A DNA stretch of 64,000 bases from UBA3537 sp038138145 (GCA_038138145.1 JAYQDD010000004.1:124001-188000); one strand, 5' to 3'. Counted from the stretch's first letter, positions 44,770 through 54,421 are shown. Notes: generated by a model from the letters alone, not told the origin. Numbers and translations: made by a program.

Positions 44770-46617
44770 TTACTCCACCGTAACCGATTTCGCTAGATTT
44801 CTTGGTTGATCCACGTTTTTGTCCAATAAGACGGCTATATAATAAGAGAGTAATTGTAGCGGAATAGTTGTAAGTAATGGCGACAAAAGCTCTGAAGTTT
44901 CAGGAATTTCAATGATGTGGTCTGCAAGTAATTTTACTTGTGTGTCGCCTTTGGTTACAATGCCTATTATTTTCCCTTTTCTTGATTTTATCTCTTGAAT
45001 GTTACTTACAATTTTTTCGTAATGGCCATATTTTGTGGCGATGACCACAATAGGCATATTTTCGTCAATGAGCGCAATAGGCCCGTGTTTCATTTCTGCA
45101 GCTGGATACCCTTCAGCATGGATGTACGAAATTTCTTTTAGCTTGAGCGCACCCTCCAAAGCAACAGGGAAGTTAAACCCTCTTCCCAAATACAAAAAGT
45201 TAGGGACATCTTTATAAATTTCTGCTATTTGTTTGCTTAATTCATCAGACTTAAGCACCTCTTCAACTTTTGATGGAATGGTTTCTAATTCTACCAAATA
45301 ACGTTTGTAATCTGAATTTGAAACAGATCCTTTGGCTTTTGCCAGCCTAAGCGCAATAAGTGTTAATAGGGTGATTTGTGTGGTGAATGCTTTGGTGGAT
45401 GCTACACCAATTTCTGGACCTGCGTGCGTGTACGCACCTGCATGGGTTTCTCTAGAAATGGATGACCCTACCACATTGCAAATACCAAACACAAATGCAC
45501 CTTTTTCTTTAGCTAATTTGATGGCCGCTAGAGTATCTGCAGTTTCTCCAGATTGGGAAATAGCGATGACAACATCTTTGTTGGAGATGACAGGATTTCT
45601 GTATCTGAATTCTGAAGCATATTCTACCTCAACAGGGATACGCGCCAAATCTTCAAAAATATATTCTGCAACCAATCCTGCATGCCAAGAAGTGCCACAA
45701 GCAACAATCGTTATTTTTTGAGCATTGAGGAATTTTTCTAAATTATCTTCAACACCAGACATTTTGATGATGCCCTTATTGACAATCAATCGTCCTCTGT
45801 AGGTGTCTTTTATAGCGTTTGGCTGCTCAAAAATCTCTTTGAGCATAAAGTGCTCGTACCCTCCTTTTTCAATTTGCTCTATATTCAATTTTAATTCTTG
45901 AACATAGGGACTTACAAGCCGATCATTTTTTATGTTTCGAACTTTGGTTTCTTTATGTAATCGAATAATAGCCATTTCTTCGTCTTCCAAATAAATAGCA
46001 TTGTTGGTATATTCAATGAATGGTGAAGCGTCACTCGCAATAAAAAACTCTCCATCGCCAACCCCTACAGCCAAGGGACTTCCGAGTCGTGCAGCAATAA
46101 TTTCATTGGGTTTTTTCACGTCAAAAACAGCAATAGCATAGGCGCCAATAACTTGATTTAGTGCAATTTGAACCGCTTTCCCTAACTTGTAGTTTCCGTT
46201 TTTTTGAACATCCTCGATAAGGTTGACCAAAACTTCTGTATCGGTTTCGGATTGAAATGTATATCCTCTATTAATCAATTCCTTTTTTATAGACGCATAG
46301 TTTTCAATGATTCCATTGTGGATGATTACTAAATCGCCAGAGTTTGAATAATGTGGGTGAGAGTTGAGATCGCTTGGTACACCGTGCGTAGCCCATCGGG
46401 TATGACCTATACCAATTTTACCTAAAGTATTTTGTTCGGAATTAATTTTTTCTTGGAGGTCGCTTACTTTGCCTTTGGTTTTTGTGACTTTGACATTTTT
46501 TCCATCAAAAAGGGCAATTCCAGCACTATCGTATCCTCTATATTCTAGACGTTGAAGTCCTTTTGTGATAATGGAGTGGGCGTCTCGATGACCAATATAT
46601 CCTACAATTCCGCACAT
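44770..46617 (-). CDS. glmS: Glutamine--fructose-6-phosphate aminotransferase (isomerizing)
   Basis: Makes glucosamine-6-phosphate from fructose-6-phosphate and glutamine, the entry to UDP-GlcNAc (615 residues). The class II glutaminase domain starts MCGIVGYIG, with Cys2 as nucleophile after Met removal. Two SIS domains follow, and the chain ends in the characteristic LAKSVTVE. No glmS ribozyme is visible, since the gene directly follows DUF4270 (6 bp gap). Confidence 0.97.
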   Translation of the reverse strand: MCGIVGYIGHRDAHSIITKGLQRLEYRGYDSAGIALFDGKNVKVTKTKGKVSDLQEKINSEQNTLGKIGIGHTRWATHGVPSDLNSHPHYSNSGDLVIIHNGIIENYASIKKELINRGYTFQSETDTEVLVNLIEDVQKNGNYKLGKAVQIALNQVIGAYAIAVFDVKKPNEIIAARLGSPLAVGVGDGEFFIASDASPFIEYTNNAIYLEDEEMAIIRLHKETKVRNIKNDRLVSPYVQELKLNIEQIEKGGYEHFMLKEIFEQPNAIKDTYRGRLIVNKGIIKMSGVEDNLEKFLNAQKITIVACGTSWHAGLVAEYIFEDLARIPVEVEYASEFRYRNPVISNKDVVIAISQSGETADTLAAIKLAKEKGAFVFGICNVVGSSISRETHAGAYTHAGPEIGVASTKAFTTQITLLTLIALRLAKAKGSVSNSDYKRYLVELETIPSKVEEVLKSDELSKQIAEIYKDVPNFLYLGRGFNFPVALEGALKLKEISYIHAEGYPAAEMKHGPIALIDENMPIVVIATKYGHYEKIVSNIQEIKSRKGKIIGIVTKGDTQVKLLADHIIEIPETSELLSPLLTTIPLQLLSYYIAVLLDKNVDQPRNLAKSVTVE

Positions 46618-46623
46618 GCGTCT

Positions 46624-48249
46624 TTAGTTGTTTGGTTCGGTGTAATATACCTTTAGTTTTACTTTTTTCAATTCATCACTGGAATTGCTGCCGTGTACAA
46701 TAACACTTTTTGGGGAGAGAATTGTTCCAGAAGGGATGACTTCTACAGTATCATCATATTGCAGCAGTTTTTTCATGTCTACAGCACCTACATTTGAGGA
46801 GACCAAAAGACCAATTTTTACATTTGTAGAATCTTTTGTAACGATATTATTTAGGTGTCCCGTAAGACGAACTTTGTATTTTTTATGTTCAACTCCTTGA
46901 TCATCCGTTTCGGTGCTTATGGGGACAAGGTGAGAAAACTTTGAGTCGGATGTTGCTGTATTGACAGAGGAGTCTAAAAAATAATCATAAAGCGGAATGT
47001 TGTTGTTTAAATCATAAACAAACACACGATTGGGATGATCGGCATCTGCTCCTGTGGCTGATTCATCGACGTAAAACTCTACATAAGCTTCATTCACTAA
47101 GCGCTTGATGGTTGTTTCTTCGCCATCCGTTTCTTTAAAATCTGTTATAAAATCATTAAAATCATTCCCTGATTCATCTTCTGCAAACAGTTCGACAATG
47201 GCCATAGAACCCTCACCACCCTTGAGGTACAAACGTTCATCACCATCTTGCTCATTGGCGTTTGTTATTTCCTGTAGAATCGTGGGTTCAAAATCGTTTT
47301 CAAAAATATTGATACGTGCTCCGTTGAATCCCATATCATAGCTGCCTTGTCTTTCGTCTGTTTCTCCAGTTGTCGACGAAGTAACTTCGTACTTATAATG
47401 AAGTTTCACATGTGCATTAGATGAGGCAAAATCTAGTTGAATTAAATGTCCTTTATTTGGATCTAAAGCTTCGACTTTAAAATAAAGTCCTCTAAAGTAA
47501 TCGTAAAAATTGTTACTGTTGGAGAGTTCTTCGCTACCTTCTTTTGCTATAATTAAATCTTCCCAAAAATTTGCGGGTAAACTTATATCTTGAAGTTTTA
47601 CGCGCAGACTTGGTGTTAACGTTGCAGTGGTTTCACTTTCACCTTCGCTATTCAAAGCGGTAAGTGTAATTTCCTCATTGCTGGGCAGAAAATAAGAGGT
47701 TGTGTACAACAGTTGTCCTTCAAGCTCAGCAGCGTTGAGTTGTTCAGAACTAGAAAGACTTCCGTCTGAGAAATAACTTTGATTTTGATCTAAATCACTG
47801 TTGGGGTCAAAGTCACGAAGAAAAAAATTGTTTTTAAATATGGATAGTTTCACGGCATCTTCACCATATAATGAATCGATGGTATATTCTTCATCGATTT
47901 TTCTACTTGTGTAAGGAATGGTCAAAACTACAGAGTCTAATTCAGGGCTATCGCCAAAATCGACGTTGTAGTTTTTTGGTGTTAGTTGTGCCAAAAAATG
48001 TGCTGCTGTATTCCCAAAAACAGGGTCCTTGTGGTAGCCCAATACATTTTTAGGCAGTCCATTAGACTCAAAAGGGGTAATGCGTTTGTTGTAGGTTTTT
48101 ACTGGGTAACTTTGAAATTTTATTTCAATGTTTGGGTTGCCAATAATCCCAGTTCCAATTTCAGAAAACTCTTTTTCACAAGCGTTAAAAAGAGAAAAAA
48201 TCAAACCAAGGACAAATAATTTTGAGAAATTACGTTTCATTTGTTTCAT
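46624..48249 (-). CDS. DUF4270 family lipoprotein
   Basis: A 541-residue lipoprotein with lipobox LFNAC (Cys24), matching the Bacteroidota family DUF4270 (EKEFSEIGTGIIG... and QLTPKNYNVDFGDSPELDSVVL). It is mostly beta-strand with low-complexity acidic stretches, so it is likely an outer-membrane or surface protein. Met4 is an alternative start. It stands 17 bp after the GlgA-like gene and 6 bp before glmS, which suggests a link to surface sugar metabolism. Molecular function unknown. Confidence 0.82.
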   Translation of the reverse strand: MKQMKRNFSKLFVLGLIFSLFNACEKEFSEIGTGIIGNPNIEIKFQSYPVKTYNKRITPFESNGLPKNVLGYHKDPVFGNTAAHFLAQLTPKNYNVDFGDSPELDSVVLTIPYTSRKIDEEYTIDSLYGEDAVKLSIFKNNFFLRDFDPNSDLDQNQSYFSDGSLSSSEQLNAAELEGQLLYTTSYFLPSNEEITLTALNSEGESETTATLTPSLRVKLQDISLPANFWEDLIIAKEGSEELSNSNNFYDYFRGLYFKVEALDPNKGHLIQLDFASSNAHVKLHYKYEVTSSTTGETDERQGSYDMGFNGARINIFENDFEPTILQEITNANEQDGDERLYLKGGEGSMAIVELFAEDESGNDFNDFITDFKETDGEETTIKRLVNEAYVEFYVDESATGADADHPNRVFVYDLNNNIPLYDYFLDSSVNTATSDSKFSHLVPISTETDDQGVEHKKYKVRLTGHLNNIVTKDSTNVKIGLLVSSNVGAVDMKKLLQYDDTVEVIPSGTILSPKSVIVHGSNSSDELKKVKLKVYYTEPNN

Positions 48250-48266
48250 AAGAAAATATTTGGGGG

Positions 48267-49076
48267 CTAACTTAAAATTTGAGTGGTGTAAAATTCTGTA
48301 TATGCTTCTGCAAATTCCTCGGGATACTGATAGTCTAAAACAGGTTTTTCTAAATCATTGATGTAGTGTTCTAATTCATCAGGAAGCTCTTTTGAACCTT
48401 TTATCAATCCATCCGAAAAATCAATCGCTGTTTTCATGAGGTTGACATAATTCGGTGTCGTTAAGTTTTGAAGATGGCCCTCTTCGATTTCATCAAATTT
48501 GACCTTATCAATTAACTGACTATTCAGTTGTTCGTCGAAGCTTTGCCCATAAACTGAGGTTACTATTTTACTTTCATTAAAAAGCGGTTCGTCTTTGTAA
48601 TATTCTTTAAGGTACAAAGGCAATAGCGATGCCATCCATCCGTGAACGTGAATAATATCTGGTGCCCAATTGAGTTTTTTAACGGTTTCAATCACCCCTT
48701 TAGCAAAGAAAATCGCACGTTCATCATTGTCTTCAAACAATTTTCCATCCTCGTCTTTAAGCGTTGCTTTCCTTTTGAAATAATCTTCATTATCGATAAA
48801 ATAGACTTGAATTCGTTCCTTGGGAATAGACGCCACTTTGATGATGAGTGGCATATCCAAATCGTTCACAACAAGATTGATCCCCGAAAGGCGAATTACC
48901 TCATGCAGTTGGTGACGACGTTCGTTGATATTGCCATAGCGTGGCATGAATATACGTATTTGTCCCCCTTGTTTATTAACCATCTTTGGGGCCTCAAAGG
49001 ACATCGAAGAAATCTCAGTTTGGGGTAAATAGGGGATTACTTCGGATGATACGTACAATATTCTCTTGTCTTTCAT
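48267..49076 (-). CDS. GlgA-like glycogen/starch synthase domain protein (short)
   Basis: A 269-residue protein resembling only the N-terminal GT5 domain of glycogen synthase. MKDKRILYVSSEVIPYL and the middle WAPDIIHVHGWMASLLPLYLK match the family. It lacks two things: the C-terminal GT1 domain (the real enzyme is about 480 residues) and the ADP-glucose motif KTGGL near the start, replaced by QTEISSMS. It may therefore be a binding or regulatory protein rather than a synthase. It is divergent from panC by 107 bp and leads an operon with DUF4270 and glmS. Confidence 0.82.
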   Translation of the reverse strand: MKDKRILYVSSEVIPYLPQTEISSMSFEAPKMVNKQGGQIRIFMPRYGNINERRHQLHEVIRLSGINLVVNDLDMPLIIKVASIPKERIQVYFIDNEDYFKRKATLKDEDGKLFEDNDERAIFFAKGVIETVKKLNWAPDIIHVHGWMASLLPLYLKEYYKDEPLFNESKIVTSVYGQSFDEQLNSQLIDKVKFDEIEEGHLQNLTTPNYVNLMKTAIDFSDGLIKGSKELPDELEHYINDLEKPVLDYQYPEEFAEAYTEFYTTQILS

Positions 49077-49114
49077 AAATTCAGCTACTTAGTCGGTTAT
49101 CAACAAAAATCATG

Positions 49115-49122
49115 CAAAAATA
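49115..49122 (-). promoter_or_regulatory. Candidate -7 element of the GlgA-like/DUF4270/glmS unit
   Basis: TATTTTTG on the minus strand, 38 bp before the ATG at 49076. It matches TAnnTTTG, with no clear -33 element. Confidence 0.4.
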
Positions 49123-49153
49123 CAAAATTTTATGCAGATTACTGCTAATAGCT

Positions 49154-49161
49154 TAAGTTTG
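49154..49161 (+). promoter_or_regulatory. Candidate -7 element of panC
   Basis: TAAGTTTG matches TAnnTTTG and ends 22 bp before the panC ATG. The -33 element is not evident. Confidence 0.45.
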
Positions 49162-49183
49162 CAGGCGGTTAATTTTTTAAAGC

Positions 49184-50035
49184 ATGGAAGTTTTTACAAC
49201 GCATCAAGCATTACAAAAAGCATTAGCACTACGGCGTGAAGCTAATTCTAGTGTAGGATTTGTGCCTACAATGGGTGCTTTGCATGAGGGACATTTGTCC
49301 TTAATTCAAAAGGCTTTGCTTGAAAACGATGTGGTAGTGGTAAGTGTTTTTGTAAATCCAACTCAATTCAATAATGCGTTAGATTTGGCAAAATATCCAA
49401 GAACTTTGGTGCAGGATTTGGACACATTAAAAGCTTTAAATACATCTAAGATTTTAGTTTACACTCCAGAAGTTGATGATATCTACGAAGATTCTGTTTT
49501 TAAAAAAACATTCGATTTTGGCGCATTAGCCCATCAAATGGAAGGCAAATTTAGATCGGGTCATTTTGATGGTGTGGGGACAGTGGTTCAGCGTTTATTT
49601 GAAATTGTTCAACCCCATTTTGCATATTTTGGAGAAAAAGATTTTCAGCAGTTAGCTATTCTAAAGAAATTGGTGCAACTCATAAAATCTCCAGTTCAAA
49701 TTGTCGGTTGTCCCATTGCAAGAGCTCAAAATGGTCTAGCGTTAAGCTCCAGAAATGCACGGTTGACTAATGATGAGCAAAATGATGCTGCAAAAATCTA
49801 CAGCGTTTTACAATCGGTAAAAGAGAAGTTTGGCACAGAAAATGCCACGCAAATAAATGAATGGGTAAATCATCAATTTAAAAATGACCCTCAATTGTCC
49901 TTAGAGTATTTTGAAATTTCAGATGCAGAAACACTCATTTCTGCTTGTACAATAAAACCCAATACAAAGTATCGTGCTTTTATTGCGGCCTATATTCGCG
50001 ATGTTCGATTGATTGATAATATCGCACTAAATTAA
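49184..50035 (+). CDS. panC: Pantothenate synthetase
   Basis: Joins pantoate and beta-alanine with ATP to give pantothenate, the CoA precursor (283 residues). The nucleotidyl-transferase motif HEGH is at residues 34-37 (PTMGALHEGHLSL); the GEKDFQQL block and a KMSKS-like LALSSRNARL loop follow. panD, which supplies the beta-alanine, is next after 13 bp. Confidence 0.96.
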   Translation: MEVFTTHQALQKALALRREANSSVGFVPTMGALHEGHLSLIQKALLENDVVVVSVFVNPTQFNNALDLAKYPRTLVQDLDTLKALNTSKILVYTPEVDDIYEDSVFKKTFDFGALAHQMEGKFRSGHFDGVGTVVQRLFEIVQPHFAYFGEKDFQQLAILKKLVQLIKSPVQIVGCPIARAQNGLALSSRNARLTNDEQNDAAKIYSVLQSVKEKFGTENATQINEWVNHQFKNDPQLSLEYFEISDAETLISACTIKPNTKYRAFIAAYIRDVRLIDNIALN

Positions 50036-50048
50036 TTACCTTTGCACC

Positions 50049-50399
50049 ATGCAAATACACGTTGTTAAATCAAAAATCCACCGCGTCAAAGTTACTGGCG
50101 CAGATTTAAATTATATTGGTAGTATCACTATCGATGAAGACTTGATGGATGCCGCCAATATTATTCAAGGAGAAAAAATTCAAGTGGTCAATAACAATAA
50201 TGGCGAACGTTTGGAAACTTACGTTATTCCAGGACCAAGAAATTCAGGCGAAATCACGCTCAATGGTGCTGCAGCTCATAAAGTAAACATTGGCGATGTT
50301 TTGATTTTAATCACCTATGCCACAATGAGTTTAGAGGACGCCAAGGTATTTAAACCCGCTTTGGTGTTTCCAGATGAAGCGACAAACCTTTTAAAATAA
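50049..50399 (+). CDS. panD: Aspartate 1-decarboxylase
   Basis: Pyruvoyl enzyme that makes beta-alanine from aspartate (116 residues). The self-cleavage site is Gly24-Ser25 in NYIGSITID; Ser25 becomes the pyruvoyl group. The active-site Tyr and Asn residues (TYVIPGPRNSGEI, NGAAAHKV) are present. It forms the pantothenate pair with panC. The next gene begins 5 bp downstream. Confidence 0.97.
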   Translation: MQIHVVKSKIHRVKVTGADLNYIGSITIDEDLMDAANIIQGEKIQVVNNNNGERLETYVIPGPRNSGEITLNGAAAHKVNIGDVLILITYATMSLEDAKVFKPALVFPDEATNLLK

Positions 50400-50404
50400 T
50401 TGTA

Positions 50405-51367
50405 TTGAACAACGCGCTGAAAGCAACCCTAAAAATTGTTTTACCACTATTATTAGGGGGTGTTTTGGTATGGTATTCATTACAAAAAGTTCCGCTCAGT
50501 ACACTTGCAAATTATTTCAAAAATGCCAATTACCTTTGGATTGGACTTGGTGTTTTTTTTGGCTTTTTGAGCCATATTTCAAGAGCATACCGTTGGAAGT
50601 TTATGATTGAACCTATGGGGTATACATTCCGTTTGCCCAACAGTGTCATGGCTGTTTTTGCGGCCTACTTGATCAATTATACCATTCCTAGGGCAGGAGA
50701 AGTATCAAGAGCTACAATTCTTACAAATTATGATGGTGTGCCTTTCGAAAAAGGATTTGGGACAATTGTCGCCGAGCGCATTGCAGACACTTTGGTTATG
50801 CTCATCATCATAGGGATTACTTTTCTTATGGAATTTGACGTTATATATAATTTTTTCTTTGACGATTTAAATTTTAAAAAGCAATGGTGGATATTGGTAG
50901 GATTTATTATTGTGGCCTTTTTCATCTATTTGGTATTTAAAAAAGGAACACACCCTCTCATAAATAAACTAAAAACTTTATTCAAAGGGTTCTTAGAAGG
51001 AATTTTGAGTATTTTTAAAATGAAAAAAAAGTGGACATTTATTGCACACACAGTTTTTATCTGGGGTATGTATGTTTTGATGTTTTACGTCACCTCATTT
51101 TCTATAGATGCCACCTCAGAGCTCCCGTTTTCCGCCATTTTAATTGGATTTATTGCGGCCAGTTTTAGCATCGCTGCCACCAATGGCGGAATAGGGTCAT
51201 ATCCTTTGGCTGTTTACGCCGCATTTTCAATATTCAATGTGGCACAAGCCCCAAGTCTTGCCTTTGGTTGGATCATGTGGACATCACAAACACTAATGAT
51301 TATCATTTTGGGTGGATTGTCGCTTATTTCCTTGCCTATCTACAATAAAATTTATCCAAAGCTATAG
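50405..51367 (+). CDS. UPF0104/lysylphosphatidylglycerol synthase TM-region family protein
   Basis: A 320-residue membrane protein with about 7-8 helices that matches the flippase-like domain of MprF (PF03706). The catalytic aminoacyl-transfer domain is absent, so it would be a lipid flippase or similar at most. Conserved YRWKFMIEP and YTIPRAGEVSRA loops are visible. The start is TTG at 50405, 5 bp after panD; no ATG lies in a suitable place. Substrate unknown. Confidence 0.83.
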   Translation: MNNALKATLKIVLPLLLGGVLVWYSLQKVPLSTLANYFKNANYLWIGLGVFFGFLSHISRAYRWKFMIEPMGYTFRLPNSVMAVFAAYLINYTIPRAGEVSRATILTNYDGVPFEKGFGTIVAERIADTLVMLIIIGITFLMEFDVIYNFFFDDLNFKKQWWILVGFIIVAFFIYLVFKKGTHPLINKLKTLFKGFLEGILSIFKMKKKWTFIAHTVFIWGMYVLMFYVTSFSIDATSELPFSAILIGFIAASFSIAATNGGIGSYPLAVYAAFSIFNVAQAPSLAFGWIMWTSQTLMIIILGGLSLISLPIYNKIYPKL

Positions 51368-51444
51368 ACCAAACATTCTATACATTCCTTTCTTTTTTTT
51401 AGTTATTTACTTAACTTGTGGGTTTCAAACCAATAACCAATTTG

Positions 51445-52584
51445 ATGAAACGCCTAACCTTATTTGCAATGTTTTGCACAACAATTTTATGGGCTCAAAC
51501 ACAATATGAGTTAATCGAAACCGAAACTTTAGGGGATCGTGAATTGAAAATTCAATTGCCAAGAGATTATGAAGAAAACCAAGAAACATTCTATCCACTA
51601 ATTCTAACCTTAGATGGTGATTATCTTTTTGAAGTTGTGGCCGGGAATTCCGATTATGTGGCCTATTGGGACGATATGCCAGAAGCTATAGTTGTTGGAG
51701 TAAATCAAAATAAAACAAGAGCAGACGATTTATTTGTTTCAGACAATACTTTTTTTCCCATAAATTCTGGCGCTCAATTTTTTGAATTTATCAGCGATGA
51801 ACTCATTCCTTTTTTAAAGGACAACTACCGAGTGAATGATTTTAAGGTTGCTGTGGGCCATGGTGAATCTGCAAATTATATTCAATTTTTCGCTTTCAAA
51901 AACAAGCCGGTTTTTCAAGCGTATATCGCATTAAGCCCTAGTTTATCTCCTTATATGACAGATAATTTGACTGCTTTTTTAAGCGATATGAAAACACCTT
52001 TGTTTTTTTATATGGCAACAGCAACGGAAGATTTTCGAGACAACCGTAAAGAAATTTTAGAACTCAACACCAAAATAGAAGCCATAGAATCAGAGCATTT
52101 ATTTTATGCGTTTGATAATTTTGAAGGCGCCAATCATTATAATCTAGCCAATAGAGCTATTCCAAAAGCCTTGCAGCATGTTTTTTTGGTATATCAGCCA
52201 ATTTCGCGTAAAGAATACAAAAACAATATTCTACCCTTAGAAACATCGCCCGTCGATTACTTAATAGAAAAATATGATACAATTGAACAGCTTTTTGGAA
52301 TTGAAAAACAAATTTTGCTCAACGATTTCCGAGCCATAGCTGCAGCCATCAACAAAAATGAAATGTTTGACTATTATAAGGATTTAGCAAAACTAGCACG
52401 AGATGCTTACCCAGACACATTGTTAAACAACTACTACATGGGCCGTTTTTATGAAGCAACAGACAACCCTAGAAGGGCAATTCAAGCTTATCAAGAAGCG
52501 TATATTTATCTAGAAATTGACGGCATCACAAAAGATGATTTATTGGATCGTGCCGAGCGTTTAAAAGCTGAATATGGATACTAA
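51445..52584 (+). CDS. Esterase-D-like alpha/beta hydrolase fold protein
   Basis: A 379-residue exported protein: signal peptide MKRLTLFAMFCTTILWAQ, then an esterase-D/enterochelin-esterase-like fold (LPRDYEENQETFYPLILTLDGDYLF), and a C-terminal helical, TPR-like section. The expected nucleophile elbow GHSxG reads GHGESAN: the Ser position is Gly, so activity is doubtful unless the nearby Ser serves. The ATG at 51445 is preferred over the GTG at 51418, since it gives a proper signal peptide. Its stop overlaps radA by 1 bp. Confidence 0.75.
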   Translation: MKRLTLFAMFCTTILWAQTQYELIETETLGDRELKIQLPRDYEENQETFYPLILTLDGDYLFEVVAGNSDYVAYWDDMPEAIVVGVNQNKTRADDLFVSDNTFFPINSGAQFFEFISDELIPFLKDNYRVNDFKVAVGHGESANYIQFFAFKNKPVFQAYIALSPSLSPYMTDNLTAFLSDMKTPLFFYMATATEDFRDNRKEILELNTKIEAIESEHLFYAFDNFEGANHYNLANRAIPKALQHVFLVYQPISRKEYKNNILPLETSPVDYLIEKYDTIEQLFGIEKQILLNDFRAIAAAINKNEMFDYYKDLAKLARDAYPDTLLNNYYMGRFYEATDNPRRAIQAYQEAYIYLEIDGITKDDLLDRAERLKAEYGY

Positions 52585-53942
52585 TGGCGAAACTTAAAAC
52601 AACATTTTTTTGTCAAAGTTGTGGTGCTCAATTTGCCAAATGGCAAGGGCAATGCACCTCATGCAAATCGTGGAATACGATTGTTGAAGAACTCGTCCAA
52701 AAACCGGATAAAGGCACTTGGAAAACCACCAATTCTTCTGCAAAAGAACGCGTCTCTAAACCTTTGAAAATCGCTGAAATAGACACCACAAAGACCCCAA
52801 GATTGAACACCACAGACGATGAATTGAATAGAGTTTTGGGCGGAGGTATTGTTCCGGGATCGCTCATTCTTTTGGGGGGCGAACCGGGCATAGGGAAAAG
52901 CACACTTATGCTACAATTGTCTTTAAAACTACCCTACAAAACATTATATGTCTCCGGCGAAGAAAGTCAAAAACAAATCAAACTTCGTGCAGAACGGATT
53001 CACTCCAGTAGCGAACAATGCTATATTTTAACAGAGACCAAAACACAACATATCTTTAGACAAATTGAAGCCTTAGCCCCCGACATTCTTGTCATCGATT
53101 CCATTCAAACCCTTCAGAGCGATTTTCTAGAAGCTTCGGCTGGAAGTGTTTCGCAAATTAAGCAGTGTACTACTGAATTGATGAAATTTGCTAAAGAAAC
53201 GGCTACTCCAGTAATTTTGATAGGGCATATTACCAAGGATGGCAGCATTGCTGGGCCCAAAATTTTGGAGCATATGGTGGATACTGTATTGCAATTTGAA
53301 GGCGATCGCAACCATGTATTTAGAATTTTGCGCGCGCACAAAAACCGATTTGGTTCTACACACGAGTTGGGGATTTATGAAATGCAAGGCACTGGTTTGA
53401 GAGAAGTCAAAAATCCATCAGAGATTTTGATTTCGAAAAAAGACGCTTCACTTTCTGGAAATGCTATAGCCGTTACATTGGAGGGGATGCGTCCTTTGTT
53501 GGTTGAAGTTCAGGCACTAGTGAGTTCTGCGGTTTATGGTACGCCACAGCGGAGCGCCACAGGATTTAATGCCAAAAGACTCAATATGTTGTTGGCGGTA
53601 CTCGAAAAGCGTGCAGGATTTCGTTTGGGTGCCAAAGATGTCTTTTTAAATATCACGGGTGGAATTACCGTAGATGATCCTGCTATTGATTTGGCTGTTG
53701 TTGCTGCCATTTTATCCTCAAATAATGATGATGCGCTGACCGACAATTTTTGCTTTGCTGGAGAGGTCGGACTTTCTGGAGAAATCCGTCCTGTACAGCG
53801 TGTAGAACAACGCATTATGGAAGCCGAAAAACTTGGTTTTGAAGCTATTTTTATTGCTAAGCATAACAAATTTAGCTTGACACCTTCTAAAATTAAAATT
53901 CACCTACTTTCCAAAATAGAGGATTTATTGAATTTTATTTAA
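52584..53942 (+). CDS. radA: DNA repair protein RadA
   Basis: RecA-like branch-migration helicase (452 residues) for recombination intermediates. The N-terminal zinc finger is formed by Cys10, Cys13, Cys24 and Cys27. Walker A GEPGIGKS is at 99-106, the RadA-specific KNRFG motif is in AHKNRFGSTHELG, and a Lon-like C-terminal domain follows. It is translationally coupled to the esterase-like gene (TAATG). A bidirectional terminator follows its stop. Confidence 0.97.
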   Translation: MAKLKTTFFCQSCGAQFAKWQGQCTSCKSWNTIVEELVQKPDKGTWKTTNSSAKERVSKPLKIAEIDTTKTPRLNTTDDELNRVLGGGIVPGSLILLGGEPGIGKSTLMLQLSLKLPYKTLYVSGEESQKQIKLRAERIHSSSEQCYILTETKTQHIFRQIEALAPDILVIDSIQTLQSDFLEASAGSVSQIKQCTTELMKFAKETATPVILIGHITKDGSIAGPKILEHMVDTVLQFEGDRNHVFRILRAHKNRFGSTHELGIYEMQGTGLREVKNPSEILISKKDASLSGNAIAVTLEGMRPLLVEVQALVSSAVYGTPQRSATGFNAKRLNMLLAVLEKRAGFRLGAKDVFLNITGGITVDDPAIDLAVVAAILSSNNDDALTDNFCFAGEVGLSGEIRPVQRVEQRIMEAEKLGFEAIFIAKHNKFSLTPSKIKIHLLSKIEDLLNFI

Positions 53943-53954
53943 GGAAAAAAACGA

Positions 53955-53989
53955 TGAAAAAAAAGCCCTGAACTTCAGGGCTTTTTTTT
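53955..53989. terminator. Bidirectional terminator between radA and the bacilliredoxin gene
   Basis: Eight-base-pair stem AGCCCTGA / TCAGGGCT with a three-base loop, A-run on the left and T-run on the right, placed between convergent stops. The minus-strand gene's stop lies at its edge. Confidence 0.88.
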
Positions 53990-54398
53990 AGCAATATTCG
54001 TTATAGGCGTTAATTAGATTTTCTGCGATAAGTTCCGCAGGGCGGCCTTCAATGTGGTGGCGCTCAAGCATATGAACTAATTCGCCATCTTTAAACAATG
54101 CCATACAAGGTGAGCTTGGCGGAAAGGGAATCATATGTTCACGGGCTTTATCGACCGCTTCTTTATCAACACCTGCAAAAACAGTAACGGTTTGAGTTGG
54201 GCGTTTATCGTTTTGTAAACTTTGAATAGCACCTGGGCGTGCATTGGCGGCCGCACAACCACAAACAGAGTTGACCACAACAAGCGTTGTGCCTGGTTTT
54301 GCCAAAGCCGTATCCACGGCTTCTGCGCTATATAATTCTTCAAATCCTACTTGCGTAAGGTGTTCACGCATTGGTTTTACTAATTCAGCTGGGTACAT
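53988..54398 (-). CDS. Bacilliredoxin BrxA/BrxB family (YphP-like)
   Basis: A 136-residue thioredoxin-fold protein with the CGC active site (Cys46-Gly-Cys48 in VVNSVCGCAAAN), matching YphP/YqiW. In Bacillus these remove bacillithiol from proteins; in Bacteroidota, some of which make bacillithiol, the same is plausible. A TATCTTTG element lies 24 bp upstream. It is monocistronic, ended by the shared terminator. Confidence 0.9.
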   Translation of the reverse strand: MYPAELVKPMREHLTQVGFEELYSAEAVDTALAKPGTTLVVVNSVCGCAAANARPGAIQSLQNDKRPTQTVTVFAGVDKEAVDKAREHMIPFPPSSPCMALFKDGELVHMLERHHIEGRPAELIAENLINAYNEYC

Positions 54399-54421
54399 AA
54401 GTTTATTTTAATAATTAGGCA

